From Pontibacter virosus (GTDB taxonomy: Bacteria; Bacteroidota; Bacteroidia; Cytophagales; Hymenobacteraceae): a DNA stretch of 64,000 nucleotides. This document shows positions 54,509 through 62,786 of the stretch, one piece after another. How positions within the stretch are numbered: the first letter of the stretch is position 1; each line of letters starts with the position of its first letter. The notes beneath the pieces were generated by a model. The model saw nothing but the letters and a program-made list of their open reading frames with translations, was not told the DNA's origin and searched no databases. The position numbers and the translations under genes are program-made. The stretch spans positions 124,001 through 188,000 of the forward strand of contig NZ_QEKI01000002.1 of assembly GCF_003096355.1 (NCBI RefSeq), in the 5' to 3' direction.

Positions 54509-55108
54509 ATGCTACAGATAAAGGTTTATTCTGATTACGTTTGCCCTTACTGCTTTTTTGGGGAGCAGGTGCTTGAAAGGGCTTTGCAAGGTATAAAGGA
54601 CCAGGTACAGGTGGAGTGGATGCCTTTCGAACTTCGACCCTACCCGAACCCTACCCTCAAACCGGAGGGTGAGTATTTGCAGACGACTTGGGAAAACTCG
54701 GTATATCCGATGGCAAAGCAATTAGGCATCCATATCGTACTGCCCAAAGTATCGCCGCAGCCTTACACACACCTGTCATTCGAAGGTTACCAGTATGCGC
54801 AGGAACAGGGCAAAGGGGAAGCCTACACGCACCGTATGTTCACAGCCTTTTTTCAGGAAGAACAGGACATCAGCGAAGTGGACGTGCTCACGAAACTGGC
54901 CGGTGAGGTGGGGTTAGATGAAACGGGATTCAGACAGGCATTGGATTCGGGTAGGTATAAGGAGACACACCGGCAGGCACTGCAGCATGCCTACGAAGAA
55001 GTAGGTATACAGGCCGTGCCGACCTTTATCATTGGCAACAAACTGGTCCGGGGACTGCTGCGGGAGGACGACCTGAGGAGGCTCATAAAACTAGAGCTGG
55101 AGGTATAG
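54509..55108 (+). CDS. DsbA-family oxidoreductase, FrnE type
   Basis: This 199-residue thioredoxin-fold protein with helical insertion has the active-site C12-P-Y-C15 and the late cis-proline segment A-V-P-T-F-I-I-G. There is no signal peptide, so it is cytoplasmic, as FrnE-type DsbA-like proteins are. They act in thiol exchange, often under oxidative stress, or as isomerases related to 2-hydroxychromene-2-carboxylate isomerase. The stop codon lies inside a 9-bp hairpin (55093-55101/55115-55123) that may act as a weak terminator. Convergent with the TerB-like gene. Confidence 0.88.
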   Translation: MLQIKVYSDYVCPYCFFGEQVLERALQGIKDQVQVEWMPFELRPYPNPTLKPEGEYLQTTWENSVYPMAKQLGIHIVLPKVSPQPYTHLSFEGYQYAQEQGKGEAYTHRMFTAFFQEEQDISEVDVLTKLAGEVGLDETGFRQALDSGRYKETHRQALQHAYEEVGIQAVPTFIIGNKLVRGLLREDDLRRLIKLELEV

Positions 55109-55165
55109 TCTACTTCCAGCTCTGGTTCTTATGTTCTTTATACCTGCGGTATGACCTGCTATACC

Positions 55166-55987
55166 TTACCAGCTGGTGCCACCACCTCGTTTACCTCCGC
55201 CGAACAGGCCACCCAGCAGGCCACCTAATCCGCCGGAGCCCATGCCGCCGTAGCGGCTATGGCCGTTGAGTCCGCCCAGTACAGAGGCCATGGAGCCCAA
55301 GCCGCTGGTAGAGCGTCGGCCGCCCCCCATCAAGCCTCCCCGGCCCGTCATCATCCCGCCTAGCAAGCCACCTAACAGGCCGCCGCCCATACCACCCATA
55401 CCGCCCATCATGCCACCACGGCGTCTGCCACCGCTCATCATGCGGGCCAGTACAATAGGCGCTGCTATACCTAGTATACCTTGTACCATTTGCGGCGAAA
55501 TGCCAACATTCTTGAACATGTCGCCAAAGCCATTTTTGTTCATAAATGCCTGTGAGCTCGGATCCTCTCCCTGTTTTTGTGCTTCATCGGCCTTGTCTAC
55601 AAATTGCTCCAGCAAGCTGTACTGCTGCTGGTCCACGCCCAGGTAGTTGGCCATCTCCTGGATGCGCTTTTGCTCTTCCTGGCTATATTCGCCATCGGCC
55701 TTGGCAAAACTGATGATATCCGTAATAAATGAAAAGCGCAGCTGACTCTTTTTGAGCACATCCAACACGCGCTGCAGGCTGATCTGAGAAGGATTTCTGG
55801 CAATAGACAGCACCTCCTCCTCTATGTTCTCCGGCATCTCGGCTGCCTCGCTCAGCACTCTCAAAAACTCAAGTTCTTCCTCAGAGGCGTTTCCGTCTGC
55901 AGAGGCGATAGAAGCCAGGGCAGCCAGGTAGGCACCCTTTTCTTCCATGGTATAATCTTTCAGTAGTGTTGTTTGTTCCTGTTCCAT
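55166..55987 (-). CDS. TerB-like domain protein with Gly/Met-rich tail
   Basis: This is 273 residues. The first 125 form two helical EF-hand-like halves typical of TerB/DUF533 proteins (A-S-I-A-S-A-D-G-N-A-S-E-E-E-L and S-F-A-K-A-D-G-E-Y-S-Q-E-E), each with an acidic D-G loop. A hydrophobic segment around 165-185 precedes a tail of about 95 residues that is almost all Gly, Met, Leu, Ser and Arg. Such tails may mediate self-association. TerB domains occur in tellurite-resistance and stress proteins, but no other ter genes are here. It is cytoplasmic or membrane-associated. Confidence 0.75.
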   Translation of the reverse strand: MEQEQTTLLKDYTMEEKGAYLAALASIASADGNASEEELEFLRVLSEAAEMPENIEEEVLSIARNPSQISLQRVLDVLKKSQLRFSFITDIISFAKADGEYSQEEQKRIQEMANYLGVDQQQYSLLEQFVDKADEAQKQGEDPSSQAFMNKNGFGDMFKNVGISPQMVQGILGIAAPIVLARMMSGGRRRGGMMGGMGGMGGGLLGGLLGGMMTGRGGLMGGGRRSTSGLGSMASVLGGLNGHSRYGGMGSGGLGGLLGGLFGGGKRGGGTSW

Positions 55988-56065
55988 AGCTATTTAAATG
56001 TTCTTACTGACATTTAAACGCGAGGCTCGGCCAGAAGTTGATGGATGCAGGAATCGCTGTTAAAA

Positions 56066-56518
56066 TTAAGCTCTCACCCGGTCCAGGGTATCGCTTAGGT
56101 GCTGCGCCTCCTCTGCTGACAGGTTCTTAAACGTCTCCTCCTCCAGCTGCTTCATCAGGGGGTCCAGGTTGTCGAGCAGATCCATCCCTTTGTCTGTAAT
56201 GGCAATTTCTACCTTGCGTCTGTTCTGCTCGCAAAGCTCGCGGGTCACCAGCCCTTTCAGACGCAGTTTCTCCACAAGCCGCGTGGCATTGCTCATGCGG
56301 TTGAGCATCCGCTCCTGTATGGTGAACAGGTTGAGCGGCTTCCCTTGCTGCCCTCTCAGGATGCGCAAGACATTGAACTGCTGCGAAGAAATATCGTAGG
56401 GCTTGAGCAGGCTGTCGACGCGCGCCATCATCCATTCGCCTGTAAACATCAGGTTCAGAGATGCTTTCTGATAAGGGCTCCTGAACTTGGGCATTTTTAA
56501 TTCATCTTCTAACTTCAT
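56066..56518 (-). CDS. MarR family transcriptional regulator
   Basis: This 150-residue winged-helix protein has the dimerising N- and C-terminal helices, recognition helix region R-M-L-N-R-M-S-N-A-T-R-L-V-E-K-L, and the wing R-R-K-V-E-I-A-I-T-D-K-G. MarR proteins bind palindromes as dimers and release DNA on ligand binding or oxidation. It is divergent from the aminotransferase-GRAS gene, with 179 bases between start codons, the usual arrangement of a regulator and its target. The gap is AT-rich, with no exact palindrome that I can name as operator. Confidence 0.92.
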   Translation of the reverse strand: MKLEDELKMPKFRSPYQKASLNLMFTGEWMMARVDSLLKPYDISSQQFNVLRILRGQQGKPLNLFTIQERMLNRMSNATRLVEKLRLKGLVTRELCEQNRRKVEIAITDKGMDLLDNLDPLMKQLEEETFKNLSAEEAQHLSDTLDRVRA

Positions 56519-56697
56519 GCGAAAAAAATCTATGATTCGAATGCAATAACGCTTGCAATAATTGTATATACAACATTTTCAGATATTTAGTTACTTAAGC
56601 CTTAAGCAGCATTTTTTTAAATTTCATTTTGTTATTAATTATTTATGCTTAGCCCGTATTTAAAACATAATATACATTTTTGAATTGCTATATTGCA

Positions 56698-58881
56698 ATG
56701 AACAACCCGCTCCATTATATTTTTCCCATGGAAAACAAACGCCTCCCTTACCAGGCTGCCACCAATGAAAACCTGTTCGGATCATCTCTACAGGTGCTGG
56801 CCGCCATGCAGCAAGCCATAAGCAGCGTGCACGGTTACCCAACGCCCGACGCGGCTGATCTGCGGCTCGCTCTAGCCAGAAAGCAAGGTGTGCAGGCTGA
56901 CGAAATTATAGTGGGAAGTGGATCGGCGGAGCTAATTTCGCTGCTGATGCGTCGCTTCTGCGGTCACGACAAGGACGGAGAAGTGCTCACCTTCACCCCC
57001 TCCTATCCGCTGTATTGCCAGGAGGCCCGCGCGCTGCGGGTTCCCTGCACGGAGATTCCGCTCACGAGCGGTTACCGGATCGACGTACAAGCTTTCAAGC
57101 GCCAACTGAGGCCTACTACCCGGCTTTGCTTCATTTGCAATCCGAATAACCCGACCGGTACCTACCTGACAAGCACTGAGTTGGAGCAGGTACTCGCATG
57201 CCTGCCGGCACACGTTACCGTGGTGGTGGATGAAGCTTACATAGAGTATGTTACCGCGCCCGATTGTGCCGATGCGGTGAGCATGCTGCCCCGCTACCCG
57301 AACCTGGTGGTATTGCGCACTTTCTCCAAAGCCTACGGACTTGCCTCTGTCCGCATCGGGTACATGATCGCACAACGTCATTTGATCCAGCAGGTACTGG
57401 AGGTGAAACAGCCTTATAATGTTAACCAACTCGCCCAGGTCGCTGCCCTGGCCGCTCTGGAAGACGAACAGTTCCTGTACATGACCCTGCAGGCCACGCA
57501 GGTCGCAAAGGCCAAACTGGAGCGGGCTTTGTATAAAATGGGCGTTCAGTTCTGGCCATCGCAGGGCAATTTTCTGCTGGTGGATGCCGGCGGATACAGT
57601 GCCGATGAAATACACAACTACTTACTCGCAAACCACATCCTGGTGCGTCGCGCCGATCACCATACCCTGCGCCTGACCATAGGCCCCGACGAACATCAGT
57701 TATACCTACTTCATATGCTCCAAGAACTGCTACATCCTTCCCGCGTATACGCCACACAACCGCTGCTGGCACAAGTGCTTGACCTGGGCTACCAGATACA
57801 GGACCAGCCTGAAGAGGCGGTAACTGGTGTAAATGACCTGCTAACGAAGGCGGTTGAGCAGACAGATGCGGAGGGCCGCATTGCGCAGGCTTTTGCACGG
57901 GCCATGGCATTGCGTTGTCAACAAGGCAAAACTGCTGCCTCAGGCAACTTGTATGCCTCCAACTTAGGGGAGATGGACATGATCGCAGCCTTTAATGTGC
58001 TGGTGACAGCCACGCCACTCGTTACATTCGGACACCGCTTCGCCAACCACTCTATATGCGCTGCTATTGCCGGTAAAGCATCGGTATACCTGCTCGATTT
58101 AGGTATAGGCAGTGGTTTGCAGTGGTTTCATTTCATGGAGTTGCTGGCAGCATTGCCCGGCGAGCGTCCTGCTTTGCATCTCACTGGTATCGATATACCA
58201 GATGGCAGAAACGATAACCCGGCATTCAAGCTTCAGGCGACAGGTTCGCGTCTGTCAGCACACGCTGAGCGTTTAGGTCTGAACTTCAGCTATACCTATC
58301 TGGCCACCCGCCTCGAAGATTTCGACCTGCAGTCGCTTGAAATAGCTCCATCCCATACCCTGATTGTGAATGCCGCACTCACTCTGCACCACCTCGCCGA
58401 CGAACTGGTAGCGATACCTGACCAGCGTGATCGGGTGCTGCAACAGATCCGGAAGCTGCGTCCACAGCTGGTAACCTTAACTGAACCAGACTCCGAGCAC
58501 AACCGCCTGGATTTCCTGCCGCGCCTGCGTGAGTCGCTGCGCCACTACTATACCGTGTTTGACGTACTGGACACACTCTTGCCAGCCGACATGCCGGAGC
58601 GCCGCGTCATAGAACAGGAGTTTTTTGGGAGAGAGATCCTCAATGTAGTAGCTTTTGAGGGGAGCGACCGTGTGGAACGCCACGAGCGGCTGGATGCCTG
58701 GCAGCACCGCCTGATACGCAATGGGTTTACGCCCGCTCCATGTCAGGTAACAGCAGCACAGATACACCAGGAGTTGGACCTGCACCCGCAGTTTAGCCTC
58801 GCCCCGCACGCGGCAGGCTATACCTTGCACTGGAAGGGCACTAACATTATAGCGGCTACTGCCTGGCAGGTAGCCGATTAA
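56698..58881 (+). CDS. Fusion of HisC-type PLP aminotransferase and GRAS-domain methyltransferase-like protein
   Basis: This is 727 residues with no signal peptide. Residues about 10-340 form a fold-type I aminotransferase like histidinol-phosphate aminotransferase: N-E-N, G-S-G-S-A-E, C-N-P-N-N-P-T-G, D178-E-A-Y181, PLP lysine K211 in T-F-S-K-A-Y-G, and a late L-R-L-T-I-G arginine. Residues about 345-727 form a complete GRAS domain: a VHIID-like strand V-Y-L-L-D467-L-G-I-G-S-G473-L-Q-W, L-T-G-I-D, N-x-x-L-T-L563-H-H-L, T-E-P-D-S-E-H601-N, the Y-Y-T-V-F-D-V-L-D segment, G-R-E-I-L-N-V-V-A-F-E-G and E660-R-H-E663, and the SAW-like end H-W-K...A-A-T-A-W723. The G-x-G-x-G loop suggests AdoMet binding. 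ATG 56698 is chosen; ATG 56728 is possible. Product unknown. Confidence 0.88.
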   Translation: MNNPLHYIFPMENKRLPYQAATNENLFGSSLQVLAAMQQAISSVHGYPTPDAADLRLALARKQGVQADEIIVGSGSAELISLLMRRFCGHDKDGEVLTFTPSYPLYCQEARALRVPCTEIPLTSGYRIDVQAFKRQLRPTTRLCFICNPNNPTGTYLTSTELEQVLACLPAHVTVVVDEAYIEYVTAPDCADAVSMLPRYPNLVVLRTFSKAYGLASVRIGYMIAQRHLIQQVLEVKQPYNVNQLAQVAALAALEDEQFLYMTLQATQVAKAKLERALYKMGVQFWPSQGNFLLVDAGGYSADEIHNYLLANHILVRRADHHTLRLTIGPDEHQLYLLHMLQELLHPSRVYATQPLLAQVLDLGYQIQDQPEEAVTGVNDLLTKAVEQTDAEGRIAQAFARAMALRCQQGKTAASGNLYASNLGEMDMIAAFNVLVTATPLVTFGHRFANHSICAAIAGKASVYLLDLGIGSGLQWFHFMELLAALPGERPALHLTGIDIPDGRNDNPAFKLQATGSRLSAHAERLGLNFSYTYLATRLEDFDLQSLEIAPSHTLIVNAALTLHHLADELVAIPDQRDRVLQQIRKLRPQLVTLTEPDSEHNRLDFLPRLRESLRHYYTVFDVLDTLLPADMPERRVIEQEFFGREILNVVAFEGSDRVERHERLDAWQHRLIRNGFTPAPCQVTAAQIHQELDLHPQFSLAPHAAGYTLHWKGTNIIAATAWQVAD

Positions 58882-59435
58882 CGCGCCAGTTTGCGGAGGG
58901 CCAGCAGGCAAAGCGCCACAGTACCAGCCACATTGATCTGACCGCTTAGGATCATCTGCTCCACCTCCTGCAAAGGCACCTTCAGGACCTCGATGTGCTC
59001 ACTTTCATCCAAGTCCTGGGCGGCCACTTCGCGCACGTTGCGGGCAATGTAGAAGTAGATTTTGTTTGTGTCTTTGGTTGGGTTGTCGATTACCTGCAGC
59101 ACAGGCTCTATCTCGTTGGTGGTATAGCCGGTTTCCTCCAGCAGTTCTCGCTTCGCCGCCTCTAAGGGGTCTTTCTCATGCGCATCGATCACACCACCGG
59201 GTAGTTCGATGAAGATGTCGCCGGCAGCATGCTTGTACTGGCGCACAAAGAGCACATGTCCATCCTCGGTTATTGGGAAGGTCAATACCACATCCGGCCG
59301 CACACTCACGAAGTAATCGTCCATCTGGTGACCGTTGGGCAGCTCCACATGATCACGGCGAAGAGTGTACCACTTATGATCAAATACAACCTGCGATTTG
59401 AGCGTCTTCCAGCGTTCTATTTCTTTCTTAGTCAT
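58878..59435 (-). CDS. NUDIX hydrolase (ADP-ribose/ADP-sugar pyrophosphatase-like)
   Basis: This is 185 residues from ATG 59435 (upstream in-frame codons add no conserved sequence). It has the NUDIX box G81-V-I-D-A-H-E87-x8-R96-E97-L-L-E100-E101-T-G103; the spacing between the first Glu and Arg is one residue longer than the strict consensus. The preceding strand F-V-R-Q-Y-K-H-A-A-G-D-I-F-I-E-L-P-G-G is typical of ADP-ribose pyrophosphatases. It hydrolyses nucleoside diphosphates linked to another group, with Mg2+. Its stop codon overlaps the convergent GRAS-fusion stop within a shared TTAA. Confidence 0.9.
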   Translation of the reverse strand: MTKKEIERWKTLKSQVVFDHKWYTLRRDHVELPNGHQMDDYFVSVRPDVVLTFPITEDGHVLFVRQYKHAAGDIFIELPGGVIDAHEKDPLEAAKRELLEETGYTTNEIEPVLQVIDNPTKDTNKIYFYIARNVREVAAQDLDESEHIEVLKVPLQEVEQMILSGQINVAGTVALCLLALRKLAR

Positions 59436-59488
59436 TGTTCCGAAGTTATCAGAGCGGAGCAGGTTAGTTGCATACCGCACAAAAAAGA

Positions 59489-59521
59489 GCCATACCTGCT
59501 TGTCAGCATTTCAGGTATGGC
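59489..59521 (-). terminator. Terminator after the glycosyltransferase pair
   Basis: Ten-bp perfect arms (59489-59498 and 59512-59521) with a 13-nt loop; T-rich tail on the minus strand. The arms carry a one-base variant of the iterated motif (CAGGTATGG). Confidence 0.85.
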
Positions 59522-59546
59522 CTTTTCTTATATAAATCGTTTAATA

Positions 59547-60641
59547 CTACCTGATCGTTTCCAGCTGTTCTTCATTTGAGGTGTCTAGTGTCATCAACTC
59601 TCCCACATAAGTTTCCAGCTCGTGCGCACGATGGGCGGCTGTATGATGCGCCATTACCTTGCGACGGGCTCGCGTTCCAATAGCCTTACGCTCAGAAGTA
59701 CAGATCTCACGCAGATAACGGAGCGTTTCGGAAGCGCTTTTCGTTATCAGGATCTCCGACTCGGGCTCAAACAGCGCTTCTATACCTTCCCAATAGTCAG
59801 AGATGACGGGCGTACAGCAGGCTGCCGCTTCAAAGAGTCGCATGCTCGGGGTATAGCCGAACCTGCTGGTGCCGGCGCGGGCGATGCTCAGGGCAAAGCG
59901 CTGGCTGTTGAAGAAATCGCGGTGTTCAACCGGGGTCAAGTGATGGAGCATGGTGATGTTGCCCGGCCAGCCCATGTCTTCAGGATATTTCGTGCCTGCC
60001 ACCGCAAAGCGTCCCTCGGGCCACTGCGCTGCAGTATCCACCATCAGTTTCTGCAGGGTAGACTGCCGGTCTTCTGAATAGGCGCCCAGGTAACCCAGGT
60101 CCCATTTGATCTCGCGGTACTCGTGGTGGTATAGCGCGGGATTAACTGAAAAATACAATGGGCGTACCATGCGGGCGCCATACTTCTGCTCAAACAGTTC
60201 CAGCGCCGGACCGCCTGTGCAGGACAGGTATAAGTCGAATGCGGGAATCAGGCTCGCATTCAGGTATGTTGGTCCCTGGCCTTCTAGCTCGGTGAGAGTT
60301 GCCGGGGCATCCAGATCGTAAAAAGCTTTGATGCCTTTAGCCGTCTCAATCACCCATTTCCCAATAGCATTGCCTTCTGTCAGGCTGGAGCCTACTATTA
60401 CCATGTCAGCCTCACGCACCTGCTCTGTGTACTGCTGCAGTTGCCCGAGTGATTCGTACTTCCCGACCTGGCAAAAGTCGGGCTCACTTAAATCAGGCGC
60501 AGTACGCTGGGTGGATGTTCTCTCCAGAAACAAGATGTGGTGTGCATTGGCGTGCAGTGCCCGCACCAGGTTACGATAGGTGGTAGCATGGCCGTTGCCC
60601 CAGGAGGTTGTGATAGAAAGGCCAAGTATTACGATGTTCAT
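59547..60641 (-). CDS. CgeB-like family glycosyltransferase
   Basis: This is 364 residues from ATG 60641 (a TTG five codons upstream is possible). GT-B fold: N-terminal I-V-I-L-G-L-S-I-T-T-S-W-G-N-G-H-A-T-T-Y acceptor domain and a C-terminal donor domain with G-Y-T-P-S-M-R-L-F-E-A-A-A-C-C-T-P-V-I-S-D-Y-W-E-G, the pattern of CgeB/DUF3880-type transferases. These attach sugars from NDP-sugars to spore coat, polysaccharide or small-molecule acceptors. It follows the second glycosyltransferase gene by 41 bases in a two-gene operon. Acceptor and sugar unknown. Confidence 0.87.
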   Translation of the reverse strand: MNIVILGLSITTSWGNGHATTYRNLVRALHANAHHILFLERTSTQRTAPDLSEPDFCQVGKYESLGQLQQYTEQVREADMVIVGSSLTEGNAIGKWVIETAKGIKAFYDLDAPATLTELEGQGPTYLNASLIPAFDLYLSCTGGPALELFEQKYGARMVRPLYFSVNPALYHHEYREIKWDLGYLGAYSEDRQSTLQKLMVDTAAQWPEGRFAVAGTKYPEDMGWPGNITMLHHLTPVEHRDFFNSQRFALSIARAGTSRFGYTPSMRLFEAAACCTPVISDYWEGIEALFEPESEILITKSASETLRYLREICTSERKAIGTRARRKVMAHHTAAHRAHELETYVGELMTLDTSNEEQLETIR

Positions 60642-60682
60642 GCCGTTGTCTGACAATTTTTTTGTAAAGATAAGCTAGTTTT

Positions 60683-61792
60683 TCATTCAGAAACCGAAAC
60701 CGGTGCCTTAATCAGCTGCCCATACAGATAACTGTAATCCTGGGCCATCTGGTCGGCGGTGTATCCATGCGAGCGTTTCACAGAGCGGCAAGCCATTATA
60801 TTGCGGCAAAACTCGTCCTCTATCAAATCCTCAATCGTATCACGCAGTTCATCTGCACTGACCGGGTCTACGTATTTGGCAGCATTGCCCCATACCTCGG
60901 CCATGCTTTCGGTCTTGCCCACTACCAGGGCGCAACCCGACATGGCCGCCTCCAGCACCGTTAACCCGAATGGCTCATACTTGGCAGGCAGCGCATAGAT
61001 CGACGCTCTGGACAGCCAATCCGTTACCTCTTTGTTGGTGAGCTGCCCCAGGAAATACACGTTTTCCAACTCCATGGACTCCCCTGTTTCCGGATGCCTC
61101 CCTTCGCCGGCTATATAAACCGGCCACTGCAGGTCCGAAGCAATATGCGCCAGCATCGAGATGTTCTTGGCCTCGTCCCACACCCTGCCCAGGCTGAAAA
61201 CGAACGGCTCTTTGCGTCCGAACTGGAAGTAATGCTGTCCGCGTCCGTTGTACACCACGGCACTGTGTTTGAACGGACCATACAGTTCCTCAGCCTGGTG
61301 CATCATGGCCTGCGTCGGAGCTACGACCACATCAGCTGCCTGCAGCCCCTTGCGTACCATTTCCCTGTACTTGTTCCATTTCTTAGGTGCTTCCTCCTGC
61401 TTCACGGCACGCCACCACGATAGCACACAAGAGTGAATGACCGTCAGCACAGGTTTTCCCCAGTCCAGACTGCCAAAACTCATATGGTTGAGGTGGATCA
61501 GGTCGGGTTGCACCTGGTCGCGCAACTGCAACAGCCATTCACCGGCTTTCTCTACCTCCTCCCACGGAGCGTCCATCCACTCGAGTTTATACGTGCTTTC
61601 ATATACGGTGAGATTGGAGATGCTCTCGGCCTGCGCACGCTGCTCTTCGCTCATGGGCTCTCCCATGGTAGCCAGTGCTATGTGTGTGCCATGTGTTGCT
61701 ACGGCTCTTGTTAGCTCCAGTGCATACGTCCATACGCTGCCAACCGTATCCGCAGTCATCAGGATTGTCGATGGGTGATGGGATGTTTTCAT
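60683..61792 (-). CDS. Family 4 glycosyltransferase
   Basis: This is 369 residues. GT-B fold with N-terminal I-L-M-T-A-D-T-V-G-S-V-W-T-Y acceptor domain, F-S-L-G-R-V-W-D-E-A-K-N-I in the middle, and the donor-site E-P-F-G-L-T-V-L-E-A-A retaining-transferase E-x7-E motif (A-L-P-A-K-Y-E-P-F-G). Retaining transferase using an NDP-sugar. It is the first gene of the pair with the CgeB-like enzyme; together they probably build a short glycan or glycosylate one acceptor. It differs from BshA in signature, so I do not link it with bacillithiol. Confidence 0.9.
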   Translation of the reverse strand: MKTSHHPSTILMTADTVGSVWTYALELTRAVATHGTHIALATMGEPMSEEQRAQAESISNLTVYESTYKLEWMDAPWEEVEKAGEWLLQLRDQVQPDLIHLNHMSFGSLDWGKPVLTVIHSCVLSWWRAVKQEEAPKKWNKYREMVRKGLQAADVVVAPTQAMMHQAEELYGPFKHSAVVYNGRGQHYFQFGRKEPFVFSLGRVWDEAKNISMLAHIASDLQWPVYIAGEGRHPETGESMELENVYFLGQLTNKEVTDWLSRASIYALPAKYEPFGLTVLEAAMSGCALVVGKTESMAEVWGNAAKYVDPVSADELRDTIEDLIEDEFCRNIMACRSVKRSHGYTADQMAQDYSYLYGQLIKAPVSVSE

Positions 61793-62062
61793 TATCTTTT
61801 CTGGTGTAGATATATTTTACATCAAGTTCTGGTTCAGGCCAATATACCTTATCCGTCAGGTTGCAGAATTGCATTTGAAGGCAGGTATAGGAATTGATAA
61901 GTAGCCAGCCAGGTATAAAGAGAGGCCGATGGCTGGCTTGTCGGTGCATACTATTACGCGTTCAGACCCTATTCCGTTAGTGTGATTTTCGGTTTTTTAC
62001 GTTTTTTTATCGATCTCACTTCCCATACCTGCCAGACCCCTTAAAACAGTGGCTCGAGATGG

Positions 62063-62728
62063 TTGCCAAATGGCGGGCAGGCATCGCAGGGCATCTGCTT
62101 TCGTATAGCATGTTTGAATCAGCAAAGCCATACCTTGGAAGGAGCAACCGAAACCAGTCATACAAGAGGACGGATCTTCCTCATCCGACACGCACGGCCC
62201 GTGGTGCCGAAGAAGGGGTATTTTAACAAAGCATCTGCACGGGCTTACATAAATGACTACGATGCGGCAGAAGTCGAGCAATTCGTATTCGAGCACGCGG
62301 CCATTCCCTTTCAGGAAATCCGCCAGGTATATTGCAGCACTTTGGTGCGGTCGCAGCTTACCGCCCGCCAGATATTTGGGGAGGAGGTCGAGCTGATTGT
62401 GCGGCATGAGTTCAGGGAGTTTGAGCGCCGTATTTTCTCGTTGCCCCTGCTGCGGCTTCCCATCCGGCTCTGGCTGGTGAGTGCCCGGTTGCTTTGGATG
62501 ATGGGACTGAACAGCAAGGGTATCGAGACGTTCCGGCAGGCGAAGCAGCGAGCACGGGAAGCTGCCTCTTTTTTGGCGGGTGACGCAGAACATAATCCTG
62601 CTGTGATACTGGTGGCACACGGCCTGCTCAATAACTTTATACGCTGGTACCTGCAGGACCTGGGCTGGAAGTCGACCCTCCACGAGGGCAGCGGCTTTTT
62701 AAGCGTGACCATGCTGGAGAAAAAATAA
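62063..62728 (+). CDS. Histidine phosphatase superfamily protein
   Basis: This is up to 221 residues. The catalytic L-I-R-H-A-R motif lies at about 40-45 and the second His in L-V-A-H-G at about 185-189, with arginines between, so the core of the phosphoglycerate-mutase-like fold is intact. Substrates of the superfamily include phosphosugars, phosphoproteins and other phosphate esters. A hydrophobic middle stretch (R-L-P-I-R-L-W-L-V-S-A-R-L-L-W-M-M-G-L-N) is unusual and may contact membrane. Start is uncertain: TTG codons at 62063, 62114 and 62135 are in frame and no ATG is. Strong terminator follows. Confidence 0.78.
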   Translation: MPNGGQASQGICFRIACLNQQSHTLEGATETSHTRGRIFLIRHARPVVPKKGYFNKASARAYINDYDAAEVEQFVFEHAAIPFQEIRQVYCSTLVRSQLTARQIFGEEVELIVRHEFREFERRIFSLPLLRLPIRLWLVSARLLWMMGLNSKGIETFRQAKQRAREAASFLAGDAEHNPAVILVAHGLLNNFIRWYLQDLGWKSTLHEGSGFLSVTMLEKK

Positions 62729-62764
62729 AAAAGCCCCGGCAACCAGAAGGCTGCCGGGGCTTTT
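62729..62764. terminator. Bidirectional terminator between the phosphatase and susD genes
   Basis: Thirteen-bp GC-rich perfect arms (62729-62741 and 62752-62764) with a 10-nt loop and A/T ends lie between genes ending at 62728 and 62787. Confidence 0.92.
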
Positions 62765-62786
62765 AGAATGGTGTTCCTTTCGGATA

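Noticed and set aside
60683-61792. Family 4 glycosyltransferase as BshA of bacillithiol synthesis, given the YpdA-type enzyme at 10 kb
   Set aside because: It is not near other bsh genes, is paired with a CgeB-like transferase, and its N-terminal acceptor motifs do not look like BshA.
61997-62683. 228-codon minus-strand frame opposite the histidine phosphatase
   Set aside because: The plus-strand frame carries the R-H-A-R and A-H-G catalytic motifs and a terminator; the minus frame has no recognisable features.
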